The position numbers were made by a program, and so were the translations under genes. DNA of 54,852 bases, taken from assembly GCA_018647505.1 (NCBI GenBank), contig JABGSX010000027.1:1-54852 (forward strand). Reading direction: 5' to 3'. The DNA comes from a bacterium. GTDB lineage: Bacteria > Babelota > Babeliae > Babelales > JABGSX01. Below, piece by piece: positions 42,716-51,576 of this stretch. Below the pieces are notes generated by a model. That model was not told where the DNA came from and searched no databases. It saw nothing but the letters and a program-made list of their open reading frames with translations. Each line of letters opens with the position of its first letter. Position 1 is the first letter of the stretch.

Positions 42716-42967
42716 ATGAGAAAGTTCTTATTAGGGGTATTAGCAATTGGGCTTTTGGTCGGCGTTTCTAGCTGCAAACGGGGTAAAAGAAAAAGCATTT
42801 GTAAAAGCTGTAAAAAAGACTCAGCCGCAAAGTTTATTCCAGAAGAAGTAAAGCCCGTAAAGCGTATTGCGAAAAAAAGAAAAAAACACACAACGCGCGA
42901 TGACGACTATATAACTCTGCGCGACGAAGAAGAAAGAATAGATAATATTTTTGGCGCAAAGTTCTAA
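42716..42967 (+). CDS. Small basic lipoprotein
   Basis: 83 residues with a lipoprotein signal (LLGVLAIGLLVGVSSC, Cys at residue 20) and a Lys/Arg/Cys-rich mature part (CKRGKRKSICKSCKKD), then a charged tail. The ATG follows CCAAGGAGTTTTAC. A bidirectional terminator follows. The CxxC in the mature part could be a disulfide or metal site. Function unknown. Confidence 0.7.
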   Translation: MRKFLLGVLAIGLLVGVSSCKRGKRKSICKSCKKDSAAKFIPEEVKPVKRIAKKRKKHTTRDDDYITLRDEEERIDNIFGAKF

Positions 42968-42986
42968 CCGAAAAACCTATCATAAA

Positions 42987-43019
42987 ACAAAAGGCTCTGT
43001 TTATATCAGGGCCTTTTGT
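42987..43019. terminator. Bidirectional terminator
   Basis: A 13-bp stem ACAAAAGGCTCTG / CAGGGCCTTTTGT (one G-T pair) with a 7-nt loop, followed on the + strand by TTTTG and flanked by A-runs for the minus strand. It separates the lipoprotein gene from the convergent mini-secretin gene. Confidence 0.8.
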
Positions 43020-43044
43020 TTTGCTCAAAATTATTTTGTAATAC

Positions 43045-43560
43045 CTATAAAGTAGGGCAAATGAAGACCGTTATGTTTCTTCCGTGGTTTATTCCCTCGA
43101 CAATAGCAATCTTCTTGTTTGATGTTATTAGATTTTTGCACACTGTGGTTTTGGACTGCTCTGTTGTATTTTGTGAGATCTGTTCTAAAAATCCAACATT
43201 AACATCAAGCCCTATTAAGTTTTTTTCTTTTAGGTCTGGCATTATTTCTAGCTCAAGGTATTGTTCGTTTGAGTTTCCAGAAATAAACAGGGAAACTTTT
43301 TGTTTGTCTGTAGTTGTAAAAAATGGATGAGAAATCAATGAGCAGGCTTCAGAAGAGCTTACAAATTTTAGTATGTCTATAATTGAGTTTTGTGTTTTTG
43401 AAAGGCTAGCGAGCTCTTGGCCCTTAGCCTCCTCAATAACCAGAACCTCAAGTTCAATTTGTTTTCCATTGTTGTTTGTTAGAGCTCCTATGCTTTGTTT
43501 TGTTTGTGCAGGTTGTGTGATACAGAGTACAGTAAAAAAAATAAAAACAATTTTTTTCAT
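43045..43560 (-). CDS. Stand-alone secretin-like domain protein (mini-secretin)
   Basis: 171 residues with a signal peptide (MKKIVFIFFTVLCITQPAQT). The mature part lines up by eye with the C-terminal secretin domain of the two GspD proteins in this window: IELEVLVIEEA matches VALEILVVDIS, SLISHPFFTTTDKQKVSLFISG matches ILSHPFLITKNTNKATLSVG, LELEIMPDLKEKNLIGLDVNV matches LTVNITPIISPKSKMINLDI, and NITVFICPTL matches LTVFICPTIL. All N-domains are absent and the segment with GLGxIPxLGW is missing, so about 150 residues remain. It is a closed gene, not a fragment in a longer frame. Its role (accessory to a secretin, or its own pore) is unknown. Confidence 0.75.
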   Translation of the reverse strand: MKKIVFIFFTVLCITQPAQTKQSIGALTNNNGKQIELEVLVIEEAKGQELASLSKTQNSIIDILKFVSSSEACSLISHPFFTTTDKQKVSLFISGNSNEQYLELEIMPDLKEKNLIGLDVNVGFLEQISQNTTEQSKTTVCKNLITSNKKIAIVEGINHGRNITVFICPTL

Positions 43561-43647
43561 AAAGAACCTTATTTGTTGTTATAAGCCTGTCTTAAAGTAT
43601 GTGCAGGTATTTTAGACATTTTGTTGCAAAAAGGCAAGCCGGCTGGC

Positions 43648-44289
43648 TCAATTGGGCTGTGTTGTTAAGATCGCTTCAAATGAGTTGTAAAAATCAAAAA
43701 CTGTGTCTGCAATTTGTGGTGTTTTTTCGAACATAGAAAACGCGTTTTCTATGTTTTTTGTTGGGTTGATCTGCTTATGTGTCTCTGGAAAAATTATTTT
43801 TGAGAAAACAGATAGCGATTTAGGGGATGGCTTTTTGCTTGAGTATAATTTTAAAATGTTATGCCATTCATAAATATATTTTTCCTCTATTCCAAAACAT
43901 TTTTCTTGTGGCAGAATTGTGTCAAAGTACCCCGATATTTCCTTCCAGCTCTGTGCTTTGTCGTACAAGAGCATATCTTCGTAGTTATTCATTAGCGTTC
44001 GTGCTCGTGTAATATCAGGAAGCTGGTCATAAACTCTGGCTGATTTGCGATAAGCTTTACTTAGAATATCTACAAGAGAGTGGAACAATAGCCCAGCCTG
44101 AAAAGAATCGTTCTCCTTTTTTACCATATCCCATGTGACAGAGCCAGAATGAGTTTCGTTTTTTTCTATCGGTACCAAAAATCGGATGTCTGGAAAACTA
44201 GTGCCAAGAATAAACTTTTTGGTATTAATCTTTGGGATAAGCTGTATAACTTTTAGGGCAAACACAATGTGTGTTAGTGGGGCTGGCAT
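43648..44289 (-). CDS. Putative metal-dependent hydrolase of phospholipase-C-like pattern
   Basis: About 213 residues. The frame opens at TTG (44295), but the ATG at 44289 is the more likely start. His and Asp residues lie in the order PLTHIVFALK, LGTSFPDIR, THSGSV, SFQAGLLFHSLVD, which resembles the metal-binding pattern of zinc-dependent phospholipase C and related alpha-helical hydrolases. No catalytic proof is visible and the similarity is only in spacing. The start lies inside the end of the upstream membrane-protein gene (16-bp overlap), so it belongs to the gatB transcript. Confidence 0.5.
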   Translation of the reverse strand: MPAPLTHIVFALKVIQLIPKINTKKFILGTSFPDIRFLVPIEKNETHSGSVTWDMVKKENDSFQAGLLFHSLVDILSKAYRKSARVYDQLPDITRARTLMNNYEDMLLYDKAQSWKEISGYFDTILPQEKCFGIEEKYIYEWHNILKLYSSKKPSPKSLSVFSKIIFPETHKQINPTKNIENAFSMFEKTPQIADTVFDFYNSFEAILTTQPN

Positions 44290-44696
44290 AAACAAATCTT
44301 TGTTAGTTTTTTCTTAAATTCTTTTTTATGTAAGTTTTTCCATGCTTCAAAATCGTAGAGAGGTGCGATGTCATTTTTAAAGTATTGAGCTATTTTTTCA
44401 GATGAGTACCCGCCAATGGTAATTGCTATCGTACCACCATCAAGCCCAGTAAAAAAGAGCTTATAAGCACAAACAAGTAGGCCAATTCTTTTTGTCCATT
44501 TTCCTACCCATTCTAACGGGGAGAAGACTTTTCTAATTACCTGCAATTTAAATATTCTTTTTGTCATGTCTGCTGCATCTGCTGTTGTGCAGGCCTGCTC
44601 ATTATCCGCGGTTGTGTTAGTTTGTTTGTTTGGAAAAAGAGCTGTAAAGATTGCTATGCTTGCTACAAACATAAAAATTACTTTTTTAGTTTTCAT
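44274..44696 (-). CDS. Small exported or membrane protein, duplicate A
   Basis: 140 residues with an N-terminal hydrophobic signal (VIFMFVASIAIFTALF). Shares with its neighbour RIFKLQVIRKVFSP, the EW-GKW-KRI block and the C-terminal KKLTKICLCQP. A second hydrophobic stretch (GLLVCAYKLFFTGL) may span the membrane. It lacks about 25-30 residues present in the longer copy. Ribosome region GAAGGATCACCCAT matches that of the neighbour. No known family. Confidence 0.7.
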   Translation of the reverse strand: MKTKKVIFMFVASIAIFTALFPNKQTNTTADNEQACTTADAADMTKRIFKLQVIRKVFSPLEWVGKWTKRIGLLVCAYKLFFTGLDGGTIAITIGGYSSEKIAQYFKNDIAPLYDFEAWKNLHKKEFKKKLTKICLCQPH

Positions 44697-44750
44697 ATGG
44701 GTGATCCTTCAGGGTTGTATTTAAAACTTTTACAGAAAGCAGAATCAGTT

Positions 44751-45230
44751 TTATTGTGGTTGGCATAAACAAATCTTTGTTAGTTTTTTTTCAAATTCTT
44801 TTTTGTGTAAGTGTTTCCACGCTTCAATATCATAAAGAGGGACTATCTCATTTTTTAAGAATTTTGCAGCTTTTTCAGCGAAATATCCCATGAGTGTCAC
44901 TGCTATAAGAACGCCCTCTGCCCCAAAACGAAAGTCATCGAAAGTTTGTTTTGGGAAAAAATCACACTGCAGTCCTGTTATGAGCGAGTCAGGTGTTGTA
45001 ACTGGACGCAAATTAAACAATCGTGATACAAGAAAAATAGGCGCTATTCTTTTTGCCCATTTTCCCGCCCATTCTATCGGAGAAAACACCTTTCTAATTA
45101 CTTGCAGCTTAAATATTCTTTTTTCCATCTTTGCTTCATCTGCCACCGTGTCTACTTGTTCACCTGGAAGGAGTGTTGTAGAGATAGTAATACACGCTAC
45201 AACCATAAAAAACATTTGTCTGATTTTCAT
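44751..45230 (-). CDS. Small exported or membrane protein, duplicate B
   Basis: 159 residues, paralogue of the downstream gene, with a hydrophobic signal (FFMVVACITISTTLL) and the shared RIFKLQVIRKVFSP and KKLTKICLCQP blocks. Between them it has an insertion (TTPDSLITGLQCDFF region) not found in the other copy. The start lies 11 bp after the gatB stop, so the two copies are in the gatB transcript. Function unknown. Confidence 0.7.
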   Translation of the reverse strand: MKIRQMFFMVVACITISTTLLPGEQVDTVADEAKMEKRIFKLQVIRKVFSPIEWAGKWAKRIAPIFLVSRLFNLRPVTTPDSLITGLQCDFFPKQTFDDFRFGAEGVLIAVTLMGYFAEKAAKFLKNEIVPLYDIEAWKHLHKKEFEKKLTKICLCQPQ

Positions 45231-45241
45231 ATGGGTTATCC

Positions 45242-46702
45242 TTATGAAAGATGCTTATAAAGCAGTTTTGTGAGAATTTTTGGATTTCCCTTGCCTTTTG
45301 TTTTTTGCATGGCTTGTCCAACAAAAAACCCAAAAATATTTGTTTTACCTGATTTATATTGTTCAACCTGTCGTTGATTGTTTTTTAGAATATCTAAAAC
45401 AATCTTTTCAAGGTCGTCTTCTGATCCAATTTGCTCTAGGCCAAGTTCTTTTACTAGTTCGGACGGCGTTTTGCCGCTTTGTGCCGCTTGTGTAAAAATT
45501 TCTTGTGCGCCCCTGTTGTTAATTTTTTCATTTTCTAGCATTTGTGCAATTTCTGCCAAATGGATTGGCTGAATTTTGAATTGGTTTATAGTTATTTTGT
45601 TTTCTTTTAAAAATCCAATAACATCACGTAAGATCAGATTTACAACATGTTTACTCTTGTTGTGTTTTGCGGCTTCTTCAAAGTATTTGGCCAGACCAAG
45701 ATCGCCAACTAAGATTTCGGCTTCGTATTCTGACAAGTTAAAACGTGATTGATAGCGCTCAAGCTTTTCAATTGGCATTTCTGGCAAGTGGCTTTTTATT
45801 CGCTTAATCCAATCTTTGTTTATTTCAAGAAGTGGCAAGTCCGGTTCTTGAAAATATCTATAATCAGCCGCCTCTTCTTTTGACCTTAGGGAAACACTTT
45901 TTTTGTTTTTTGTGTCCCATGTTAAAGTCTGTTGCTCAATTTTTTCTCCGCGCTTAAGAGTCTCTATTTGGCGTTCAATTTCATATTCAACAGCATCGCA
46001 AATGAATTTAAACGAATTTATATTTTTCAACTCACAACGAGTTCCAAGCTCTTGAGAATCTTTTTTTCGCACAGAAATATTAGTGTCGGCCCTAAAAGCT
46101 CCCTCTTCCATGTTGCCAGACCCTATTCCTAGATATTGCACAATCGAGTGTACCATTTTCAGGTACGCACGTGCTTCGTATGTGCTTGCAATGTCTGGAT
46201 AGCTTACAATTTCTATCAATGGAGAGCCTGTTCTATTTAAATCAACAAAGCTTTCGTTGCTAATTTTAGAGTGTATGTTTTTTCCTGCGTCCTCTTCCAT
46301 GTGAACTCTTACAAGACGTATCTTTTTAATTGTTCCATCTTCTTTTTTTATTGGAATAAAGCCTTCCTGGCAAATAGGGATATCAGATTGAGAAATTTGA
46401 TAATTTTTTGGAAGGTCAGGATAAAAGTAGTGCTTTCTTGCAAAAGAGCAGGATGGATTGATTTTGCTATTGGTCGCTAGCCCCATCAAAATAGCATTGT
46501 TTACAACGGCTTTATTAAGGATCGGTAAAACTCCTGGGTATCCTGAACATATCTGACAAATGTTTTTATTTGGCTCTTTTGCCATTCCATTTACACAAGA
46601 GCAAAAAATTTTGCTTTTTGTAGAAAGTTGTACGTGAACCTCAATTCCTATGTTTACGGCGTAATCAGGATATTTTTCTATAATCGAATTTGTTTTTGAC
46701 AT
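45242..46702 (-). CDS. gatB: Aspartyl/glutamyl-tRNA(Asn/Gln) amidotransferase subunit B
   Basis: GatB is the kinase-like and tRNA-binding subunit of GatCAB, which converts Glu-tRNA-Gln or Asp-tRNA-Asn to the amide form. The 486-residue protein has the diagnostic YAVNIGIEVHVQL at the N-terminus, Cys residues in IFCSC and CQICSGYPGVLP for the zinc site, RVHMEEDAGKNIH, DLNRTGSPLIEIVSYPD, and the C-terminal YqeY-like tail ending PKILTKLL. gatA and gatC are not adjacent and must lie elsewhere. Confidence 0.96.
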   Translation of the reverse strand: MSKTNSIIEKYPDYAVNIGIEVHVQLSTKSKIFCSCVNGMAKEPNKNICQICSGYPGVLPILNKAVVNNAILMGLATNSKINPSCSFARKHYFYPDLPKNYQISQSDIPICQEGFIPIKKEDGTIKKIRLVRVHMEEDAGKNIHSKISNESFVDLNRTGSPLIEIVSYPDIASTYEARAYLKMVHSIVQYLGIGSGNMEEGAFRADTNISVRKKDSQELGTRCELKNINSFKFICDAVEYEIERQIETLKRGEKIEQQTLTWDTKNKKSVSLRSKEEAADYRYFQEPDLPLLEINKDWIKRIKSHLPEMPIEKLERYQSRFNLSEYEAEILVGDLGLAKYFEEAAKHNKSKHVVNLILRDVIGFLKENKITINQFKIQPIHLAEIAQMLENEKINNRGAQEIFTQAAQSGKTPSELVKELGLEQIGSEDDLEKIVLDILKNNQRQVEQYKSGKTNIFGFFVGQAMQKTKGKGNPKILTKLLYKHLS

Positions 46703-46766
46703 GGTATATACCTTATGGCCTTGCTTGTAAGCAAAGTTTCTATAAGTCGGGCGAGCATCGTTATTT

Positions 46767-48281
46767 TTACTTTTGTTCTAACATAAACTGATCAATTGGC
46801 ATATTGTCTACGCTTAAAAACGTGATTGTGCAGGTAAAGAGCTTTTCTAGCTCTAAGATTGAATTATACTCAATATTTGTTATGTGATCAAAGTTTCTTG
46901 GATTAACACCAACGGTTATATTCTTTTTAGGGTCGTCGTTTGTGTTAAGAATGTCCTTAACCTTGCTTAAAATAGTATGGCTTTGGGTTGTGATTGATTT
47001 TACAAAGCCAAATCCGTTGCAGCATGAGCAGTTTTCTGTCAATTGTTGAATTAAAGTTTTTCCGGATCGCTTTCTGGTCATTTGTAGTAGGCCAAACTCT
47101 GAAACCTTAAGCACCACAGACTGAAACTTGTCATGCTCTTTTAGCATTTTTTCGAACGTTTTATAAAGTTTCTGTCTATTGGCATGGGCCATCATGTCTA
47201 TAAAGTCGATAACAATGAGGCCGCCGATGTTTCGTAGTTTTAATTGCCTAACAATTTCTTCTGCGGCGTCAAGATTGGTTTTTAATATTGTATCTTCCAT
47301 TGTTGTTTTTCCGGTGTATCTTCCGGTGTTAACATCTATAACTGTCATTGCTTCTGCGGTCTCTATAATTATTGATCCGCCAGATTTTAAAATAACTTTT
47401 TTTTCAAGACTATCTTCAATCTGTTGGGTAATATTATATTCAGAAAAAATATTAGGAGGCTCTTGAAAATATGTAATTTTATTGCTGTATTCTGGTGCGA
47501 TATTTTTTATAAATTTGTATAGCTTTTTCTGTGACTCTTTGTTGTTAACAATTATTTGCTCAACAGTATCGTCTAGATGGTCTCTGACAACCTGAAATGA
47601 TAGATCTAAATCTTCGTGAAGCTTTTCTCCGGCCTCGGCTGTTTCAAACTTCTTTTTGATTGTGTTCCATGTTTTTACCAGATATTTTAGATCCTGAGCA
47701 ATCTCTGATGATGATTGTCCTTCTGCGCTTGTTCGTATTATTGCGCCCATTCCTTCTGGCAGACACTTTAGTGTTATTTCCTTTAATCGGTCTCGTTCTT
47801 CACGCTCTTCAATTTTTTTAGAAACGCCTATTCGTGGTATATTGGGCATCAAAACTGCAAATCTTCCTGGAAGCGTAAAGCATGTTGTTAATTTTGCCCC
47901 TTTTTCATAAACAGGCTCTTTGTTGACCTGGACCAAAACAGCCTCTCCCTCTTTTAGAATTTTGCCCATTTCCATTGTGTGGCGAATTTTTCTTGGGGAG
48001 ACCTTTGTTTTAATTTCCTCCATTGGAGTGGCCTTGCTCATACGCTCTATGGCCAGTTCGCGGTCAATTTCTGAGATGTGTAAAAAGCCTGCTTTTACTT
48101 GTCCAATTTCGACAAAAGCGGTTTGTATTCCTGGCAACACAGTTGTTACTATTCCGCGAAAAAAACACCTTTCAAGAGGTCTTGAGGTGTGTGATTCAAA
48201 ATATAAATTTTGCAACGATCCGTTGCGTGTAATTGCAACCTTCGTTTGCCAAGGGTTGTCACTTATTAAAATTTTTTTCAT
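46767..48281 (-). CDS. rng: Ribonuclease G (RNase E/G family)
   Basis: Endoribonuclease of rRNA maturation and mRNA decay. The 504-residue protein has the S1 domain (FFRGIVTTVLPGIQTAFVEIG, KAGFLHISEID), the DNase-I-like catalytic part with MTVIDVNTGRYTG and GGLIVIDFIDM holding the Mg-binding Asp residues, and the Zn-link cysteines in CSCCNGFG. It has no long C-terminal scaffold, so it is RNase G rather than RNase E in size. ATG start after ATGGGGAAAAC. Confidence 0.95.
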   Translation of the reverse strand: MKKILISDNPWQTKVAITRNGSLQNLYFESHTSRPLERCFFRGIVTTVLPGIQTAFVEIGQVKAGFLHISEIDRELAIERMSKATPMEEIKTKVSPRKIRHTMEMGKILKEGEAVLVQVNKEPVYEKGAKLTTCFTLPGRFAVLMPNIPRIGVSKKIEEREERDRLKEITLKCLPEGMGAIIRTSAEGQSSSEIAQDLKYLVKTWNTIKKKFETAEAGEKLHEDLDLSFQVVRDHLDDTVEQIIVNNKESQKKLYKFIKNIAPEYSNKITYFQEPPNIFSEYNITQQIEDSLEKKVILKSGGSIIIETAEAMTVIDVNTGRYTGKTTMEDTILKTNLDAAEEIVRQLKLRNIGGLIVIDFIDMMAHANRQKLYKTFEKMLKEHDKFQSVVLKVSEFGLLQMTRKRSGKTLIQQLTENCSCCNGFGFVKSITTQSHTILSKVKDILNTNDDPKKNITVGVNPRNFDHITNIEYNSILELEKLFTCTITFLSVDNMPIDQFMLEQK

Positions 48282-48510
48282 GTTTTCCCCATTTTAAATT
48301 GTGCCTCTAAAAGCACGTGTATAAAGTTATGATGTTACCATTATACATAAGATTATGCCCAAATAATAGAAATAAATATTAAAAGCGGCGACGTCTTGGC
48401 TGTGTAGATGCATACGAATTCTAAGTGTCGCTCGTTCTGCTTGTATTCTGAAAAATTCTATGGTAGTTTTTCAGCAAATTGTTATTTGCTCTTTTGTAGG
48501 AAGGGAGATT

Positions 48511-49191
48511 ATGTTTCACAAGAGGTTTATCATTTCACTGCTTTTTCTTGTTCCGTTTCTTTTGGTGTTAACTTGTTGCAAAAAGAAAGCAAAGTCGGAA
48601 AAACCAATAAAAATTCAACAACGCTCTGTGGGCAAAGGTAAAAGGTCTAGCAGCCGCGATATAACAAGTTTTTTTGACGAAGACTTGGGAGAGTTTTTCT
48701 TGGATGATGATACTCGTGATTTAAGAAAAGATGTTAAAAAATCCGACACAATAATTCTAAATGATGGAGAAGGTCCATCATTTGATTTGACAGGAGAAAA
48801 TGCGCTGGGCCAACCAGAAGACGATGAGTTGTTCTGGGAAGATAGGCCTGAGGATGGGGAAGATTTTGAGCCCATTTACTATAACTTTGACAAGCATGAC
48901 ATTCGAGCTGACCAGCGAGAAACACACAAAAGAAATATAGAGCGAGCAAAAAAAGTTTCAAAAAAAAGAAAAAAAATAGTGGTTGAAGGGCACGCATGTA
49001 GCTCTGCGGGTTCAGAAACATATAATTTATTAAAATCACAGGACAGGACAAAAACGGTTGGAAGAGATCTTGGTGATGAGGGTGTTGAATACACAGCTGT
49101 TGGAAGAGGAACATCAATGCCGAAGGTTAGTGGAGATCGCGACCAACAAGCACCAAATAGAAGAACGGAAATGTTTGCAATTTCTACATAA
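48511..49191 (+). CDS. Pal/OmpA-domain lipoprotein
   Basis: Start at the ATG 48511, after GGAAGGGAGATT; the frame upstream to 48460 lacks a ribosome site. A lipoprotein signal (LLFLVPFLLVLTC, Cys near residue 22) is followed by an acidic, low-complexity linker (about 45-120) and a C-terminal OmpA/Pal peptidoglycan-binding domain: YYNFDKHDIRADQ, VVEGHACSSAGSETYN, AVGRGTSMP and NRRTEMF. Such lipoproteins anchor the outer membrane to peptidoglycan in the Tol-Pal system; no tol genes are adjacent. The extended acidic linker is unusual for Pal. Confidence 0.88.
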   Translation: MFHKRFIISLLFLVPFLLVLTCCKKKAKSEKPIKIQQRSVGKGKRSSSRDITSFFDEDLGEFFLDDDTRDLRKDVKKSDTIILNDGEGPSFDLTGENALGQPEDDELFWEDRPEDGEDFEPIYYNFDKHDIRADQRETHKRNIERAKKVSKKRKKIVVEGHACSSAGSETYNLLKSQDRTKTVGRDLGDEGVEYTAVGRGTSMPKVSGDRDQQAPNRRTEMFAIST

Positions 49192-49278
49192 AACTTATTT
49201 GTTGCTTTTGCTAAAAAGAGATTGTTGGAGCATGTTATAAGCCTCCGCATGAAATTAAATTAAAAACGGCAAATGTTA

Positions 49279-49322
49279 CAAATAAAAAGAGACCGAATAA
49301 TTATTCGGTCTCTTTTTATTTG
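49279..49322. terminator. Bidirectional terminator, perfect 44-base palindrome
   Basis: Bases 49279-49322 form a perfect 22-bp inverted repeat centred on GAATAATTATTC, with GAGACCG/CGGTCTC in the stem and A/T-runs at both ends. It lies between convergent genes (stops at 49191 and 49349). Confidence 0.9.
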
Positions 49323-49348
49323 TGCTTTTTAGATTTATTAAGCGTGAA

Positions 49349-50029
49349 TTACCCTTCAATAGGTATAATTTTTTCTTGAATAACTTTCTTACCGGGTGAG
49401 AGATTTTGGTAAAACCCAATGGTTTCAAGATTTGGATTTTTTACTTTTTCAAGAACTTCTCGTATGTAATCAGGTATATCAGTGCCACCATCTAGTTTAA
49501 TTTCGTTCATTGGAATATTCGTAATTTTGGCAATAGGTTTTGTAAAGTACGCACTTATTGTTGTGTAGCCGGTGCTTCCACTAATTTGGTGACCAATGGC
49601 GATCAAAGGGTTTTTGTTAAATTTTGGATTAGGATTAAATTTTGGATGGTAAACCTCTACCGTGTCAGATTTCCAAGGTGCGAATGTTATGGTGTAGTTG
49701 AATAATTTTTTGTTTGCAACGTACTTTGCCAATTCTTCCTCTGTTGCGGGAGTATTAGCCTTGTGCCCGTCAAAATCTTTTTCAAAAACATATGTCATTG
49801 TCACTGGCGTACCTGGAACTGTCAAGTTGCGAGGTATACTTAAGACACCGACCGCTGTACCATTGACTGTAGTAAGAGGACTTGTAATAACAGATCCTCC
49901 AAGGTACTGTCCAGGATTAATATGTGCTGGGTTTTCCCCTGCTAGGGTAGTTTGGTCTAGGCTTACAGTCCCTTTACAGGCTGTTCCTGCAATAAATAAA
50001 ACAGACAATAATAAAAATTTAGTTTTCAT
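49349..50029 (-). CDS. Lipoprotein of unknown function
   Basis: Start at 50029, where AAAAAAGGAGAAGCTC precedes ATG; the longer frame adds 8 residues. A lipobox IAGTAC (Cys at 18) follows a hydrophobic signal. The mature protein of about 208 residues is rich in Asn, Pro and Thr with mostly strand-like segments (VSLDQTTLAGENP, VTMTYVFEKDFDG, NYTITFAPWKSDTVEVYHP). No family recognised. It is the first gene after the Pal lipoprotein terminator, read towards it. Confidence 0.7.
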   Translation of the reverse strand: MKTKFLLLSVLFIAGTACKGTVSLDQTTLAGENPAHINPGQYLGGSVITSPLTTVNGTAVGVLSIPRNLTVPGTPVTMTYVFEKDFDGHKANTPATEEELAKYVANKKLFNYTITFAPWKSDTVEVYHPKFNPNPKFNKNPLIAIGHQISGSTGYTTISAYFTKPIAKITNIPMNEIKLDGGTDIPDYIREVLEKVKNPNLETIGFYQNLSPGKKVIQEKIIPIEG

Positions 50030-50142
50030 GAGCTTCTCCTTTTTTAAAGCCATTAAACAATTAAGATACTACCTACAATGTTATCAGAAAATTGTTACAA
50101 ATAGCAATAGATTGAAAGGGGAAGTTTGTAGTTTTGTTTTTT

Positions 50143-51519
50143 TTATTTTCCAACGCAGAAGTTTTCAAAAATTAAGTCGAGATTCTTTTTTTCTATAGTT
50201 CTTCCAGAAAGCTCGGTTAGGCTTTCAAGGGCTAGGCGTAAGTGAAGAGAAAGTAGCTCATGCCCTGTTTTTTTTGTGAGCATTTGTTTGATTTTTTTAA
50301 CTTCTTGCTCGAGTTTGAGCAGCAAATTAAATTGTCGTTGGTTTATTAAAAATGGTAGCTCTAGTGATCCAAGAAGCTTTGCTACTTTTTTTTCTACTGC
50401 TCTTTCAATAGCCTCGATTCCAGCTTTGTTTTTTGTAGATATTTTTAATATAGGTTTTGATTTTAGTGGAATATTTAGGCTTTGTTTAAGGTCTGTTTTG
50501 TTTTGAATCAGAATGACCTTGGAGCTCTGTTCATCAATGATTTGTTTGTAGGTGGCAACATCCTCCGGTGTCATTTTTTCAGATCCATCAAAAACAAGTA
50601 AAATAACATCGGCGTTTTTGGTTTCTTTTTGTGATCTTTCTATGCCTTCTTTTTCTATTGCGTCGCTAGTTTTTCTAAGGCCTGCGGTGTCAACAAAGGT
50701 CCAGTAGTTGCCGTTGCGGTATACCCCTGCTTCTATTATGTCTCTGGTTGTGCCAGGTGTTTGTGTTACAATGGCCCTGTTTTTGCTTAGCAATGCATTT
50801 AGCAGTGATGATTTTCCTGCATTTACTTTGCCTATAATTGCAATTCGAATGCCCTGCCGAATGTGTTGTTGTTGGTCAAAAGTTTTTTTAAGCTTTTCAA
50901 TTGTTTGCTCAACGCTTGTTAGTCTTTCTTGAATTTGGCCATCAAACTCCATGTCTTCTTCGTCGATAAATTCGAAACTGACTTCGCACAATGACAATGC
51001 TTTTAAAAGCTCCTCTTCCAGGCTTGTTACCCAGTTTAAAAGGCTTCCTTCAACTTGGCACAAGGCCTGTTTTAATGTTGTTTGTGTGTTTGCGTGAATT
51101 AATTCGTTAATTGCTTCCGCTTGTGTAAGGTCAATTTTTTTGTTTAAGAACGCTCTTTTTGTAAACTCTCCTGGACCAGCAGGACGGGCCCCTGCCGCAA
51201 TTGCTTGTTGAATAATTTTTTCAATAATAAATGGATTGTTATGGCAGGTAATTTCAACTGTGTTTTGGCCTGTAAAAGTTTTGGGTGCTTTCATTAATAA
51301 AAACAAAACTTGGTCGATGTGTTTTTTGTTGTCGTCAACAACCCAACCATAATGAATGGTGTGTGTTTTTTGTTTTGATAATGCTTGTTTTGATGCGAGT
51401 TTTGAAAATTTTTCTGCAACATTGATAGCGTCAGGTCCAGACATTCTCAAAAGAGCAACCGCCCCACTTCCACGGGGAGTGCATTGAGCAACAATTGTTT
51501 CTTCATCAGTGATAAACAT
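50143..51519 (-). CDS. mnmE: tRNA modification GTPase MnmE
   Basis: With MnmG it makes the carboxymethylaminomethyl group on U34 of tRNAs. The 458-residue protein has the N-terminal folate-binding domain (IVAQCTPRGSGAVALLRMSGP, GQNTVEITCHNNP), the G domain with IGKVNAGKSSLLNALL (about 230), TPGTTRDIIE and DTAGLRKT, and the conserved C-terminal FCVGK with its catalytic Cys (usually FCIGK). Full length; ordinary in all respects. Confidence 0.96.
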   Translation of the reverse strand: MFITDEETIVAQCTPRGSGAVALLRMSGPDAINVAEKFSKLASKQALSKQKTHTIHYGWVVDDNKKHIDQVLFLLMKAPKTFTGQNTVEITCHNNPFIIEKIIQQAIAAGARPAGPGEFTKRAFLNKKIDLTQAEAINELIHANTQTTLKQALCQVEGSLLNWVTSLEEELLKALSLCEVSFEFIDEEDMEFDGQIQERLTSVEQTIEKLKKTFDQQQHIRQGIRIAIIGKVNAGKSSLLNALLSKNRAIVTQTPGTTRDIIEAGVYRNGNYWTFVDTAGLRKTSDAIEKEGIERSQKETKNADVILLVFDGSEKMTPEDVATYKQIIDEQSSKVILIQNKTDLKQSLNIPLKSKPILKISTKNKAGIEAIERAVEKKVAKLLGSLELPFLINQRQFNLLLKLEQEVKKIKQMLTKKTGHELLSLHLRLALESLTELSGRTIEKKNLDLIFENFCVGK

Positions 51520-51576
51520 TTTTATTTAATCCATTTAATTTATTTAAAAATGTTCTTACGTATTATTTTATTGTGC

